This document shows, in pieces, positions 47,701 through 58,700 of a DNA stretch of 64,000 bases (position 1 is the stretch's first letter; every line of letters starts with the position of its first letter). A program made the translations under genes and the position numbers. The DNA is from Serinus canaria (Eukaryota; Chordata; Aves; Passeriformes; Fringillidae). The stretch spans positions 2,455,072 to 2,519,071 of the forward strand of contig NC_066329.1 of the NCBI RefSeq assembly GCF_022539315.1, given 5' to 3'. A model generated the notes under the pieces. It ran no database searches. It was not told the origin of the DNA and worked only from the letters and a program-made list of their open reading frames with translations.

Positions 47701-50700
47701 GGAATTTATTGCAGATGAACTTTGTGGGAAATAAGTAGGATTTTTGAGAAATTAGATGATGTAGAAGTTAAAACACATCCAAGTGTCCTCTCTTCCTCCC
47801 TCAGCTCAGCCCTTGTGCCCTCTTAGCTCCCTGCCAGGGAAGGCATGGATCTGTTCTGTCACTGCAGGGGCTTGCTGGAGACACCAATCCCAGCAGGAGT
47901 CCCTGCTTGGAAATGGGTGTCCTGGGAGTCTGCACAGGGGATCTGCAGTGGTGGCACATGGAAACCTTGTCCCTTGTGTGTCCCAGATCATCCTGCACTC
48001 CATGCACCGTTACAAGCCGCGCTTCCACATCGTGCAGGCCGATGACCTCTTCAGTGTCCGCTGGAGCATCTTCCAGGTGTTCAGCTTCCCTGAGACTGTC
48101 TTCACCTCTGTCACTGCCTACCAGAATGAGCAGGTATGGTGTGCAGGCTCTGCTTCTGGGCACGCTGTGAAATGCTGGCTGTAAAATTCCTGTAGAGGAA
48201 GGTGGCTCCTTCCTGTCTGCTCATCCTGGGCACCTGTGGTGAACAGTGGGAAGAAATAGGAACATTGTGGTTCCTGTGGAAAACATCTCCTCCGTGATGA
48301 GTCATGCACTTTGATGGTACTGACTGCACTGTCAGTGACACAGAACTCCAAATGCAATAAAAAGTATGACTGCAGGTCCAGATACAGATCCTCACCCTGT
48401 ATATGTCTCTAGTCAGATGAATCCCACCCAAATTCCAGCTGACCCTGGCAGGGTCACTTCTCTCTGTGGGTCAGTTCCTGATCCATGATGGGAGTTGCTG
48501 GGAGAGCTGAGATACTGTGGCAAGGCCATGTCCAAAACCCTCACACAGTTTATCTCTTGTGATAAATACAGTTTATCTCTTGTGATGAATATCTTGTGAT
48601 AAAGGTGAAGGTCTTGGAACATTCACTGTGATGTTGAGTCTTGTTCTTTTCATTTAAAGATTACAAAGCTCAAGATTGACAATAATCCATTTGCTAAAGG
48701 TTTCCGTGAACATGGGAAGAACACTCGAAGGTAAACTCTCTTTTCATTTCAGTTTGTTTCTAGCTGGAGTTCACTTGTGAATTTTACCCAAGGTCTTTGA
48801 ACAAAACTCTACCAGCCAGCTCTGCTGAGCCTGCTGCATTGTGCACACTGCATTTCCCTGTATCTGGGAGTGATGTCCCTCTGTGCAGCCTCTTCTCAAG
48901 AGACTTGGGGAGTGGGAGGTGACAATTCCTACAGAAATGTGGGAGGTGTGACAAATTTGAGACCTGCACTCTCTTGCACATTGGAGCTAGACTGGAGTCT
49001 GACATGTGAATAGCAGTGATAACAGGAGTCCACAGCAGACCATTTGGTCTCTTGGAGATCAGCTTGATTGTGACATTTGGAGGCTCCCTTGACTCCTTTC
49101 CCTGTGGGTGGAAAAGTGTCTCTTCCAGGGGGAGATTTTGTCTGCAAGAGGGAAGATGGATCCAATACCAGTGAGATCTTATGCTTGGTCTGAGGGCAGC
49201 CAGTGGATGAGTTGAAAAAACCAGATTAAATTGCAGCCCCAGACTGGCAACAGAGAAGGAAAAAAATGGAGTTTTTTTCCAAGCAGAAAATGTTACAAAA
49301 ATATCTGAGATTTTGTTTTGTGTTATTTTATGCCTGAAAAAAAATCTCCTCAAAAAAAAATTTCCTGATGAAAAAAGGCCAAAACTGACTCTTTTTTACT
49401 TAAACTCTAAAAATGCTATGGATTTTCTTTCCCCTCCTAATAGCATCCCTGCCTATATATCTAGGCAAAAAGCTTACATCCAAGCTACCCCCACATCTTG
49501 TTTCTTTCCAGGGAAGGACGAGCCAAATGCCAGAAGCCCAGTCCAGCCAAGAGCCAGAAGAGGAAGCTGCCTGAGGAAAAGGAACCTGCTGCTGAGGAAC
49601 GTGGTAATATTGATCACAGCAAACCCAGAGAAAGATATTCAGGAAATTTTTCAAGCTAAATCATTCCTTGCTCCAGTGCAGGGGCTATTCCCTTAAGGCA
49701 GAAGGACTGCAGCAGGTGGTTGTGTGTTTCCTTCCACCATCCTGATGCAGTGATTACTGCAACTGCCAACAGACCATTGTGAGCTTTGCCTCCCTCTTCC
49801 CCTTTCTCATTCTTTCCCATTCTTTCTTTTCCCTGCTTTGAGTCAGATTTTGAGAAAGATGAGAATGCAGACGTGAAGGAAGAGAGTAACCCTGTGGTGG
49901 TGAGCAGTGGATATCCCTTCTGGGGCTCGGAGCAGAACAGCAGCCAGGCCTTCCCTGCAGCCTCACCAGTGCCTGCTGACCAGAGGGAGGCTCTGGCCAG
50001 AGAGCAGCAGGTGCCAACACCATCCTACCACACATATCGGTGAGTGCTGCCTTCTGCTCCAAAGCCACACTTCAGCTGATGGGATTCCTCTTCTTCTGCT
50101 GGGCATTCCCTAAGAAAAACAGCCAGCTGGGAATAGGGGGAGGATCCCTTTCTGTTGGAGAGCACATGTGGTTGAGAGATGGGAGATTAGCATGGACATA
50201 GGTCCAAAGGTAGCCTTTCTCTTCTAGTTCAAACCCAGTGGTTCTGGGCATGCTCATCTCTGTCCCAAAATGCTCTCCCAGCCATCTCTGAGTACTAGAG
50301 AGCTTGCCTGTCCTTTGGAGGAAGTGTTGGAGGACTCCAGTCCTTTTTCCTTCCTCATTGCAAAACTGGGTGTGAGTCCAGACTAGAACTTAGCCTGAAC
50401 TAAGGTAGTCTGGACTCACCTTCTCTGGCATTTCATTTTTCTGTGTGACAGTGAGGCCTGGGCTAAAATCCACAGTAACAGTAAGATGAAGCAATAGGCA
50501 AGGGGAAGAGCTTGCCCTGCTTTTCCCCAGAGAATATTTGTGGGTTTTCCATGGTTTTCCACTCTGGTAGGTCTGACTTGCTCTTCTCTCTGCCCTTGGG
50601 CCCAGGTTCCATGAAGCTGGGGACAGCCAGCAGCTTCCCAGCCGTGACACCGCGACCTTGAACGATTTCCGGGCAAGGTGCCACGCCTTGGATCTCGCCA

Positions 50701-51032
50701 TGGTGCCCGAGCATGACTCCAAACAGCTCCCAGAGGGCTTCACCAACCTGCCCCCACTGCCCCCACCTCTGCCTCCTCCCCAGGACTACACAGGAGTGGT
50801 GAACATGGCTCTGGACTCTGTGGGGAAAGCTGGGGCCCGGGCGCCCATGTACAGTCCCTATGGCACCGAGCAGGGCCTGGGGCAGTGGGTGGTACCTTCC
50901 CACAGCCAGTACAGGGCAATGAGCTACTCGGCCTTCTCCACGGAGTACAACACACAAGGAACTCCAGGACATGCCCATGGCACCATGGCAGAGTGGAGCC
51001 AGTACCCTCTGTTCCCCTACGCTTGCTGGTGA
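41753..51032 (+). CDS. TBX6L: T-box transcription factor TBX6L (TBX16/VegT group), nine exons, complete
   Basis: Exons 41753-41768, 45836-45980, 46970-47072, 47514-47678, 47987-48133, 48660-48730, 49512-49603, 49847-50039 and 50606-51032 join in frame to 1359 bases, 452 residues plus TGA. The protein starts [15 protein letters not shown]. Residues about 29-217 are a complete T-box DNA-binding domain, with both family signatures ([20 protein letters not shown] and [20 protein letters not shown]). A basic segment with KSQKRK (likely nuclear signal) follows, then an acidic part with a VKEE sumoylation-type motif, a proline run ([11 protein letters not shown]) and the end [12 protein letters not shown]. 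It is a nuclear transcriptional regulator of early mesoderm, known in this group for presomitic and paraxial mesoderm. The sequence resembles chicken TBX6L from memory. TBX6 itself is the main alternative. Confidence 0.95.
41769..45835 (+). other. TBX6L: TBX6L intron 1 (4.1 kb)
   Basis: AT-rich intron from the GTAAGT donor to the ctccctccag acceptor. First introns of developmental regulators often carry enhancers, but I see no distinctive element here. No other gene is supported in it. Confidence 0.7.
45836..45980 (+). CDS. TBX6L: TBX6L exon 2 (start of the T-box)
   Basis: The acceptor is ctccctccag and the donor GTAAGG. It encodes residues 6-53 and ends within Arg54, including the first T-box signature beginning at [12 protein letters not shown]6L intron 1, 41769-45835, is about 4.1 kb and is the longest of the gene. 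Confidence 0.95.
46970..47072 (+). CDS. TBX6L: TBX6L exon 3 (T-box)
   Basis: The acceptor is ctccctcag and the donor GTAAGT. The peptide runs [20 protein letters not shown] then [14 protein letters not shown], the standard central part of the T-box fold. It ends on a codon boundary. Confidence 0.96.
47514..47678 (+). CDS. TBX6L: TBX6L exon 4 (T-box)
   Basis: This exon is 55 codons, phase 0 at both ends, with acceptor cccttcacag and donor GTAGGT. It encodes [15 protein letters not shown] through the [20 protein letters not shown] segment and the conserved LKLTNN motif that contacts DNA in T-box proteins. Confidence 0.96.
47987..48133 (+). CDS. TBX6L: TBX6L exon 5 (T-box, second signature begins)
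   Basis: This exon is 49 codons, phase 0 at both ends, with acceptor tgtcccag and donor GTATGG. It encodes [17 protein letters not shown] and ends in [16 protein letters not shown], the T-box signature that continues in the next exon. Confidence 0.96.
48545..48602 (+). repeat. 2.5-copy 23-bp tandem repeat in TBX6L intron 5
   Basis: acagtttatctcttgtgata plus aat occurs at 48545-48567 and again, with one change, at 48568-48590. A partial third copy runs to about 48602. It ends 58 bases before exon 6 and so sits close to the splice acceptor region. Confidence 0.88.
48660..48730 (+). CDS. TBX6L: TBX6L exon 6 (end of the T-box)
   Basis: It encodes [19 protein letters not shown] and KNTR plus two bases of the next codon, with acceptor catttaaag and donor GTAAAC. 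These are the C-terminal helix residues that insert into the DNA minor groove in T-box structures. Confidence 0.96.
49512..49603 (+). CDS. TBX6L: TBX6L exon 7 (basic linker)
   Basis: The acceptor is tttctttccag. The donor GTAATA at 49604 preserves the frame through Arg-Gly/Asp. It encodes a Lys/Arg-rich peptide with [19 protein letters not shown], a likely nuclear localisation segment, and turns acidic at its end. Confidence 0.9.
49847..50039 (+). CDS. TBX6L: TBX6L exon 8 (acidic region)
   Basis: The acceptor is ctttgagtcag and the donor GTGAGT. It encodes [20 protein letters not shown] and a Ser/Gln/Pro-rich stretch ending HTYR. VKEE fits the sumoylation consensus; use of the site is inference. 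Confidence 0.92.
50606..51032 (+). CDS. TBX6L: TBX6L exon 9 (C-terminal region and stop)
   Basis: The acceptor is ttgggcccag. The exon encodes about 141 residues and TGA at 51030-51032. It includes [20 protein letters not shown], a proline run and a Tyr/Ser/Gly-rich tail with the aromatic terminus [12 protein letters not shown]. The tail is the likely transactivation region, by analogy with other members of the group. Confidence 0.95.
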
Positions 51033-52708
51033 ATGGAGAGGACCCTTCCCAGTGAAAAAACTGAAAGAAAATTGTAAATGAGATTGAATTTACTGTTGGA
51101 CTTGTGAAGTTTTGCCTACACTAGGCAGAGGTATTGCTGCAAGCAGTAGCATGGGACACCTTCACTTCCTTGTGTCCTTGCACAACAACCCTCACCATAT
51201 TTCACAAGCAGTGGTTGAACTGGTGGCTGCCAGAGCCATGTCATTGTGGATCAAGTTCAATGTGTTGTGCAGTGGGTTTTTTTCCCAGCAGGAGCAGGAA
51301 ACCACAGGTCTTCAAGAACAGAATTTAAAGAGCTGCTGAACTTGCAGTCAGTGTTGGCGGTTTCCAACAACCCTTCCTCTTGGGACTTGTACAAGGAGAT
51401 AGGGGCTGAGGACTTCCAGTAAGCCATCCACGTGGCCAAAAAGCTGTAGAAAACATTGCAAAGGCAAGCAAAGCAAGCAATCCTGGTGAACTCTGAGCAG
51501 CTTCCTCAGTCAGTGTAGTCAAAGTAAAGCTAGAGTCTTGCCTTTCTTCCAGCAGCAGATGAGAGTAAAATGCACAACGAGGTGTGTCTGGAGCACAGCA
51601 GGGGGAGAGTTTGCAGAGTCTGCAGGCAGGGGAGAGTGTTCCATGCAGGAGAAGTAGCAGCAAGGCTGTGTGTGGTGCCTTCCTGTCCCCGTGTCCATCC
51701 CTCCTCTGCCAGCCCTAGATTTGAGGTCAGTGAAACACTCTTCATTCTGTGGAGGTGGAGGGATGTGGTTCATGGAATGTGGGGGGCTCCTCTGGGGCTT
51801 TCCAAGGTTGTCAGAAGCAGGGCCATGAACAGCAGTGCTCTGTGTCACTCCAGCCTCTTCCTTTAGAGGGAAAGGAAATTTTCCACTGCGAACTTACTCC
51901 TCCTGCTCTCTGCCACCCCTGGAGATTATCATTTATAGCTGTGGTTCCTGCACTGCTCTGTGAGTGTGTGAAGTTATCTCACCTGTTTGGGAGTCTGCAG
52001 GGATCTGTCCATGTTTAGTTATCAGAGTGGTTCCACCTCCCTCCCCTGTGGTCCCATCCCGGGCAGGAGCAGCCTGTGCACGGCCATGCAATCAGGGATT
52101 CTTTTCATCTTCCTCTTAGAAGGGGAAGGCCCTCCCTGTTTGCCCAAGTGCAGATGGCCCTGGCACTGGGGACGTGGTGACACAGACTCATTGCTTCTCA
52201 GGGAGGATAGACATGCTGCTAGGTGTTATTTAGGGAATGTTTTCCTGTCACACTAATAGCTGCTGTGTGACCTGCAGCCCTCAGTAGGCACTGAGGTGTG
52301 TCATTTAGCCTGTGTGCCAGGTGGTTTTCTGTGTGCACACACGTGTGAGAGTGTGTGTGTAGCAAGATGTTATCTCTGAGCAGGCCTGTGCAGTTTGTGC
52401 CTCAGGACCCCTGTGCAGGGACACTAGGAAAGGCTGTGCGCCAGGTTTTTGGGGCACCAGCTCCTCACTGTGCATTTGCATAGCGTAGGGATGTTGAGCC
52501 ATGTTGTTATTGTTAAAATGACTGTGAAAAGCAGCCCTGTAAATTTGTGGGCTCAGCTACAATGACTGTTTTCTTATTTAAATTGTATATTGCAAACTGC
52601 TTTTGTACCGCAATTATGATATGTACAGAGCAGCTGAGTACTTCTCCTGGTCTTCCCAGGATTTGAGGAGGTACAGCATTGAAATAAAGGTCAGACTTTG
52701 CCACAGTA
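51033..52708 (+). other. TBX6L: 3' UTR of TBX6L
   Basis: About 1.67 kb from the stop codon to shortly after the AATAAA at 52683. Its open frames on either strand are not recognisable. A TG/CA-rich stretch occurs near 52330-52360. Confidence 0.7.
52683..52688 (+). terminator. TBX6L: Poly(A) signal AATAAA of TBX6L
   Basis: AATAAA in gaaataaaggtcag is the first canonical signal after the TBX6L stop. A TG-containing region (tgccctgtgagcc) about 45 bases on may serve as the downstream element. Confidence 0.7.
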
Positions 52709-52709
52709 C

Positions 52710-55700
52710 ATGTACATAATGCCCTGTGAGCCTCCTTTTTGATGGCACCCTGGCCATTAGTGATTTGTACCTGCTGTGTGTGACACACATGTAGATGTGA
52801 ACAACTCTCTTAAAAAGAAATCTGGCTGGTGAAACAAAATGTGGAGCAGGCCTTTGTTAATATCAAAATATCATGATTTCCTGCTGTCCAAATGCCAGCT
52901 GTGTGAAGGCTGGTCAGCTGTAAAAGGCTGTCTCTGGCCATTAGTAGTTAATTTTGCTACTGTCCTTCCCATCTTGGAAATGAGAGGAGCAGAATGGCGG
53001 GGGAGGTGAGTGAGTGCCTTGAGCACCATGTGCAGGGACCCCGAGGGGGTACTTTGTGCATGGGATCGCTGCCAGCAGCATGCACACAAGAGACAAAGAG
53101 AGAATGAATCCTCCCACAGGCTACCTGGTTGGATCTGTTTCTTTATCTTGGTAGCTGGGATGTGTTTCCCTGTCACAGAGCGCTAATGAGGATGAAAAGC
53201 TGCAGTGAGCATGAGTAACTGAGGACAGTTGGGCAGCACTGGGGAATCCCTGTGAAAATAGGAGTGCAATGCCGTTTCTTTCAAACCTTTGCAGTAGCAG
53301 TGCAGGTGCTGCTGCCCCCTGGGCCTGTCGGTAGAGCTGGTTTGGCAGACGGCTCTGTGCTGGGGTAAAAGACTCGGCTTTGTGCCTAGGACGAGCCATC
53401 AATTACTCATCAGCCTTCTGTTGCGACAGGACTGCTCGCCCTTCTCCAGTGAATCATCCGGCTTGCAGAAGTACCTATCCTTTCTCTCTGATTAGAGACT
53501 AGCTCGGCTTGTTCGGGAAGCCTTGGGAGATTTTGCCTGTAGGTGTGCTCTGGACTCTGCTCCCGCCCCCTCCCTGTGCAGCTCCCACTGGCTTGTTTTC
53601 TTCAGCTGTGGCATTTCAAGCCTGTACGAGCTCGACTGAAATGCTGGTTTTGCACGCATGTGAGATAATGTAATGCCTCTGACAGCTTCAATAAAAGGAA
53701 ATGAGACATGTGGAAGTCAGGCCATTAAGACTAATAAAATAAACTCAAAAGTGTAGGTTTTGTGAATCTTTCTCAAGCACAACGTGCTGTGCTTCATGTT
53801 ACCTGGGGCCAGTTTGTACATGCGTGACACGCTGTTGATTTCAGCATTCATTGTTCTCCACAGTGTGTTCAGCGAGCCTCAGGTTATCTGCTCACCCTGC
53901 TAGATGTGAGTCAGGCTCTTGCACCAATTCTTTGCAGCAAATTGTTTATTTTCTCTGTGTTTTCTGCTCCTCTCCTGCAGAGAAGTTACATAAGGAGGAG
54001 GGCAAATGGACTATAAATGGGATCTAGGTAAATGTCCTATGGGAAAATAAAGATCTTGATTTATTTTGGTTTCTCCTACTGGTTTTTGCAGCCTTAAGCC
54101 TTGTTGGACACTGCTTCAATGCAGATGGGAATGGCAGAGAAACGCTTTCTTGCCGATGCTGCGGTTCTTGCCCAGGCAGCTGCAGGCTCCGCAGTTTCCC
54201 TGGCACAGCGAGCTCCCAGCTCTGCCCACAGCCCTGTGGGGACACGGCGAGCCCGCCCGGCCCGCAGGCGGTGGCCTCTGAACTTGGACCTGCGCTGGCT
54301 CTGCAGAAACAACTTCCAGCTGGTTTCGCTAAGAACTTTTCTAATTTCCAGGTGCTGCAGGGAGAAGGATGTGCTTGGTGCGAGCCAAGCTCTGGGACGG
54401 CGCCGCTGGCCGAGCTCCGCCCCGGGGCCGGCGCCCGGAGCGGGGCGAGCCCTCACGCGTGTGGGGCAGGGCAGGGCAGGGCAGGGCCTGCCCGGCCCGC
54501 GGGGCTCCGAGCGGGCCGAGAAGGCTCCCGGTCTGCAGAGGGGCCTGAGGAGATAGGGGAGCAGCATTTCCATGCTGGGCTGGGGCTCTTGGAACACCTG
54601 GTGCTGGGCAGCCAGACTGGGCAGGACTCCTGGCTTGCTTTGGGCTGACCCCAATGCCGGGATGGGCTGTCTGTCCTGGTGCTCCTTGAGCCTCCCAGGA
54701 GACTGCCATGCACATTTCCTTGGGCAGCCCAAGTACCGGCTCACTTTAGGCTCACTTTAAGGCAAAGCAGTGCAGACCCCCCCTCCCAGGAATAACAACA
54801 TTCTTTCAAGTCAAATGGGTTTTTATTGCAAAGCTTAAAACTCAATTAATTCCCAAGCCCTAGGGTGGGATCCATGCAGGGGGGAGGCAGCATTTGGCTG
54901 GAGTAACAGGCGGTGCTGGTCACCTGCTGTGGGCAGCTGGAGCGGCTCCAGGCCTCATCCCTGCTGCCTGCCAGAGCTGCCCACCATGCAGCTTCATGTC
55001 CCTGCCCACCCTTGGCCTCCAGGTACTCTCTGAGTGCCAAGAGCAAAGAGAGAGGGATAAAACTGTGCAGGGCCGGCTGGGGAATGGAGGCACTTGTGTG
55101 GATGCTGGTGGGGGTGGGCTGCTCTGTGTCCCTCAGCTGCTCTGGGCACAGCCGCTCTCAGAGCCATGGCCTTGCTGCAGTGTCAGCGGCTGAGAGGGAG
55201 GCCTGTCCTGCCTCTGGGGCTCTGCTCCCAGCCCTCTGCTGCTGGCCTGCCCTCCTGCTCCTCCAGGTAAACTGCTTTTTACTGTCCTGCCTTGCAAAGC
55301 TGTAGTGAGTAAGAGCTAAATGTGCTTTCTGGACATTACAACAGGAGGAACACAGGAAGAGGCTTACAGGACACAGTGAAGGGAGTAGGAAAGGTGTTTC
55401 TCCCCCATGGCACACAACATGCATGTCCCAGAACAAACCCAGAAGCGTTCTTGAAACCTGGGCCTGAGCAGAAGTGTCAGACAAAATTTTAACGGAGGGT
55501 GAAGCAAACCTTTGATGCAGGGTTGAGAAGAGGTGCTGCAGCTGTGCTCAGCAGTGTTGCTGTTCAACTTAGTTTAGTGTTATTTCTTTTTTGTTTTTCC
55601 AAGTCGTGTGAGTTTGTTTTATGACCTGAAGCACTTTGCTGTGGGGCGCTGGATTGCCTCTGACACTTCTCTAATACTCAATTTCTTTTCTTTGAACATG

Positions 55701-58700
55701 CAGGTGTACAGCTACAGTGTTCCTGCCCAGACAGCGCCCTGCTTGGTGAGTGTAATGGATAGATTTAATTTTAATCTCCTACATTTCTTTGGGGACATGC
55801 TGAGATTTTTATTTCCTCCTCCTCTATTTTTACTGAAGAGGGTAAATTATGTGCCTCTATAAAGCAGAGTGGGCAGCCAGTGATACAGGATGGGCACTCC
55901 CATCAGTCATGCACCAGGCATAAAGCACTGCTCACTTTCAGTATCGCTGCCTCTCGATGTACAAGTATGACTGTACATGTAAAACAGCAGCTGTTCACAG
56001 GAGAGACTTCCTGTGTGCTGGCACTGTCACTCCAGCTCCCATCTGTGGGGTCGCAAAGCAGGGGCACCTGTGGTCTCTGTAACTGTAGGTCCTTGCCGGG
56101 AGATGGTGCATTAAGGGTGATCTGCGTGGAAGTGCTGGTGTGGAGCAGGCAGGGATGAGTCAGGCGTGGTTCCTGTCACTCCACGAGGTCTGTCCCCATG
56201 CTGAGCAGCCAGCCCTCTGCTCCCCCACAGTCTGGTTTGGGCTCTGCTTTGCCATCTAGAAGGAGCTTAGTGGAGACAGAGCAACTCAGGCTCTGCCCAG
56301 CAGCATACGGTGAGGGGGAAATGGGAATTGCTTCAGTAAGCTAAAGTCAGCCCTCCAGGGATAAAGGCAGTGAACTCGAGCAGTGGAGGGGATGTGATCA
56401 AACCCGCTGTTCACCAGAAGGATGTGCTGAGCATTGCACTGACATGGACTGAATGACACTAATGTGCTCCGTATAGAGCCCCTGGGGACACGAGGGCATT
56501 TTGTAAATCCTGGATGAGAAAGCTCGGCCAGGAGAGCGGTGTTCTGCCCCCCAGGCTGGGCTGGCGCTCCCGGAGCCGCCGCATGTTCCCCGTCCTGCCC
56601 GTATGGCTGTTAATGGCCTTGTCCTGCCTCCATCCTCAGGGAATAATTGCCTCACACTTGAGCAAATGTGCTCGGTGTTTGAAAGGAGTCTATCGATTTG
56701 TGCGTATTCCTGAAAGCCTCGCAGGGCCCTGTTCCCTTTGAAGTGTAAAAGCATCTGTCTGTCTCTGCTTCTCGAGCAGTCTCCCGCTCCATTTGCATCT
56801 CCTCTCGGGCTGCCCAGGAATCCTTCCCTGGCCCCATGCCGTGCTCCGGTTTTGGCTGCTGGGAGGGCTCCCTGCCACGGGAAGATGGGACTTGGAGACA
56901 AAGGTGCAAAGCTTCAGTCTGGGGAGGGGATTGAGCTCAGCTTGCAGCTGGGGGTACTCAGGCTGGAGCTGTTCCTGGAAGTTAGTTTCTAGTAGACAGA
57001 CTGGGAGGGTTCTTGTTGGGTACTTATCTGTGGTGGGTGTGTTAATCAGGAAGGAGAGGAAATAGCCTCTGGCTTCTCCCAACCTTAGCACTTCACTTCC
57101 CAAGCCAGACTTACCAGCACTGGTTGGTAAGGAAGAGGGTCAGATCTGGACTGCCTTGGATAATCCACCATGTGGGAGCTGAGTTGCACAGGAATGACCA
57201 GAACCCTTGATGGTTCTCGGATGTGCATCTGAACAAATGCTACTGAAATGTTACCAGTCCCTGGTCTGTGTGTGGGAATTCAGCCTGTGATTGTCCCCAC
57301 CCCACCCCCCTGGACAATGGGACTGGCCCTGGATGGACTGCTTGTCCCTCCCAGGGCATTTTCCTGTTGGCACAACCTTACAGGGGTGATTGCATTCCTG
57401 GAGCTAAGACGCAGAGCTCTGACACTCCTTGGTCATCCCTGAGGTGGTGGTGGGGGCACAGAGCAGATAACTCCAGGCTGGAATTGCAGGGGCTGCTGTA
57501 GCCGCTGCCATCCAGCACCTCCCAGATGGTGCTCTGGGTTTCCTATTTCAAGGGGGCCCCAGTGGAGCAGCCGTGGCACCTCGCTGCTGGAGGCAGTAAA
57601 TGGGCTCCCATCTGGTTTTAATGATCAGTAGCACTTTGGTGCTTGTTTATTCCTGTGTTTTATGCTTCAGCAATAAAATACTGCTTCAGTTTGTTCAATC
57701 CATCCTATGCTGGATGCAGATGAGTTCACAGCCTCTGACAAAGAGGTCCCAGCGGCATACAGGATGTTGTCTGTTTTGGGGTTTTTTTAGACAGCTGGGC
57801 AGAATCAGATGATGTATTGACTTTTGAAACACAAACATCAGTGGACAGCATAGAAGGCAGGGCACACAGCTCATCATGTCTAGCAAAGAAATCATGTCCT
57901 TAGATTAAAGAAGACTTGGTTCTGGAGCTGGAACTGTCTGCCCTTCTATCCTCCACAGGGCAGCACAGAGCTCTAGTATGGAGACTGAATGAAGTTAGTC
58001 TTTAAACCAGATATTCAAGGAAATTTTAGTCCCAAAGTGCTGCCTGTGGCAGTCACTGAGCTGCAGCATTGTGCTATAGCCATCCCACCACAGCCCACAG
58101 TGGCAGTCGAAGTAGCAGAAGCACTGGCAGGGCCACATCTTGCCATGGGCACACACCAGCTCTGTGACAGGTTCCTGGTGCCACCATGCTCGGGGCAGCT
58201 ATGGTGGGCTGGGAGCTGTACAAAATTCTTTGGGGTCAATGCAGTCATCTATTAAATTAATCTAAGGGGGCAACTGTCTGCAAGGGGCTGTGGGGCTTTC
58301 TTCCTGACCCCAGCACACTCATGTGCCAGCAGCTCTGGTGCTGAGGGAATTGTCCTCTGAAGGGACAGGCAGTAACACCTGGCATATCTCTGGCACTCAG
58401 GACCTGGGATCCTGAATCAGTTCTGCAAAAGCCAGTTAAAGCTTTTCAGCATCTCTGCTGCAGGGTAGGTGGGGACACTAAGGCAAAGTAAAGACAGTAA
58501 ACCACAGGGGGAGAAACAGGCTCTTTGTCTTCCTTTTGACTTTTATGGAGACCTGGAAACATTTCGCTTTCCCATTTAACATTCGTCTTCTACCCTAATG
58601 GTAGAGAAACGTTCTTCTCCACTTTATTTCCCAGCTGTATGCTCCTTGGAGGATCTTTAACTTCCCTCTAAAGAGCATTGATTTTCTGCAGAGACCCTTT

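Noticed and set aside
48784..49353. Minus-strand frame of 189 codons inside a TBX6L intron
   Set aside because: Lies wholly in intron 6 of a well-supported gene and has no recognisable content.
54094..54744. Minus-strand frame of 216 codons, Arg/Pro/Ala-rich
   Set aside because: GC-rich CpG composition removes stop codons in several frames at once; no domain is recognisable.
55704..55745. Possible microexon between atgcag and a gtgagt donor
   Set aside because: The splice-like edges alone are weak, and no adjoining exon or protein family can be linked.
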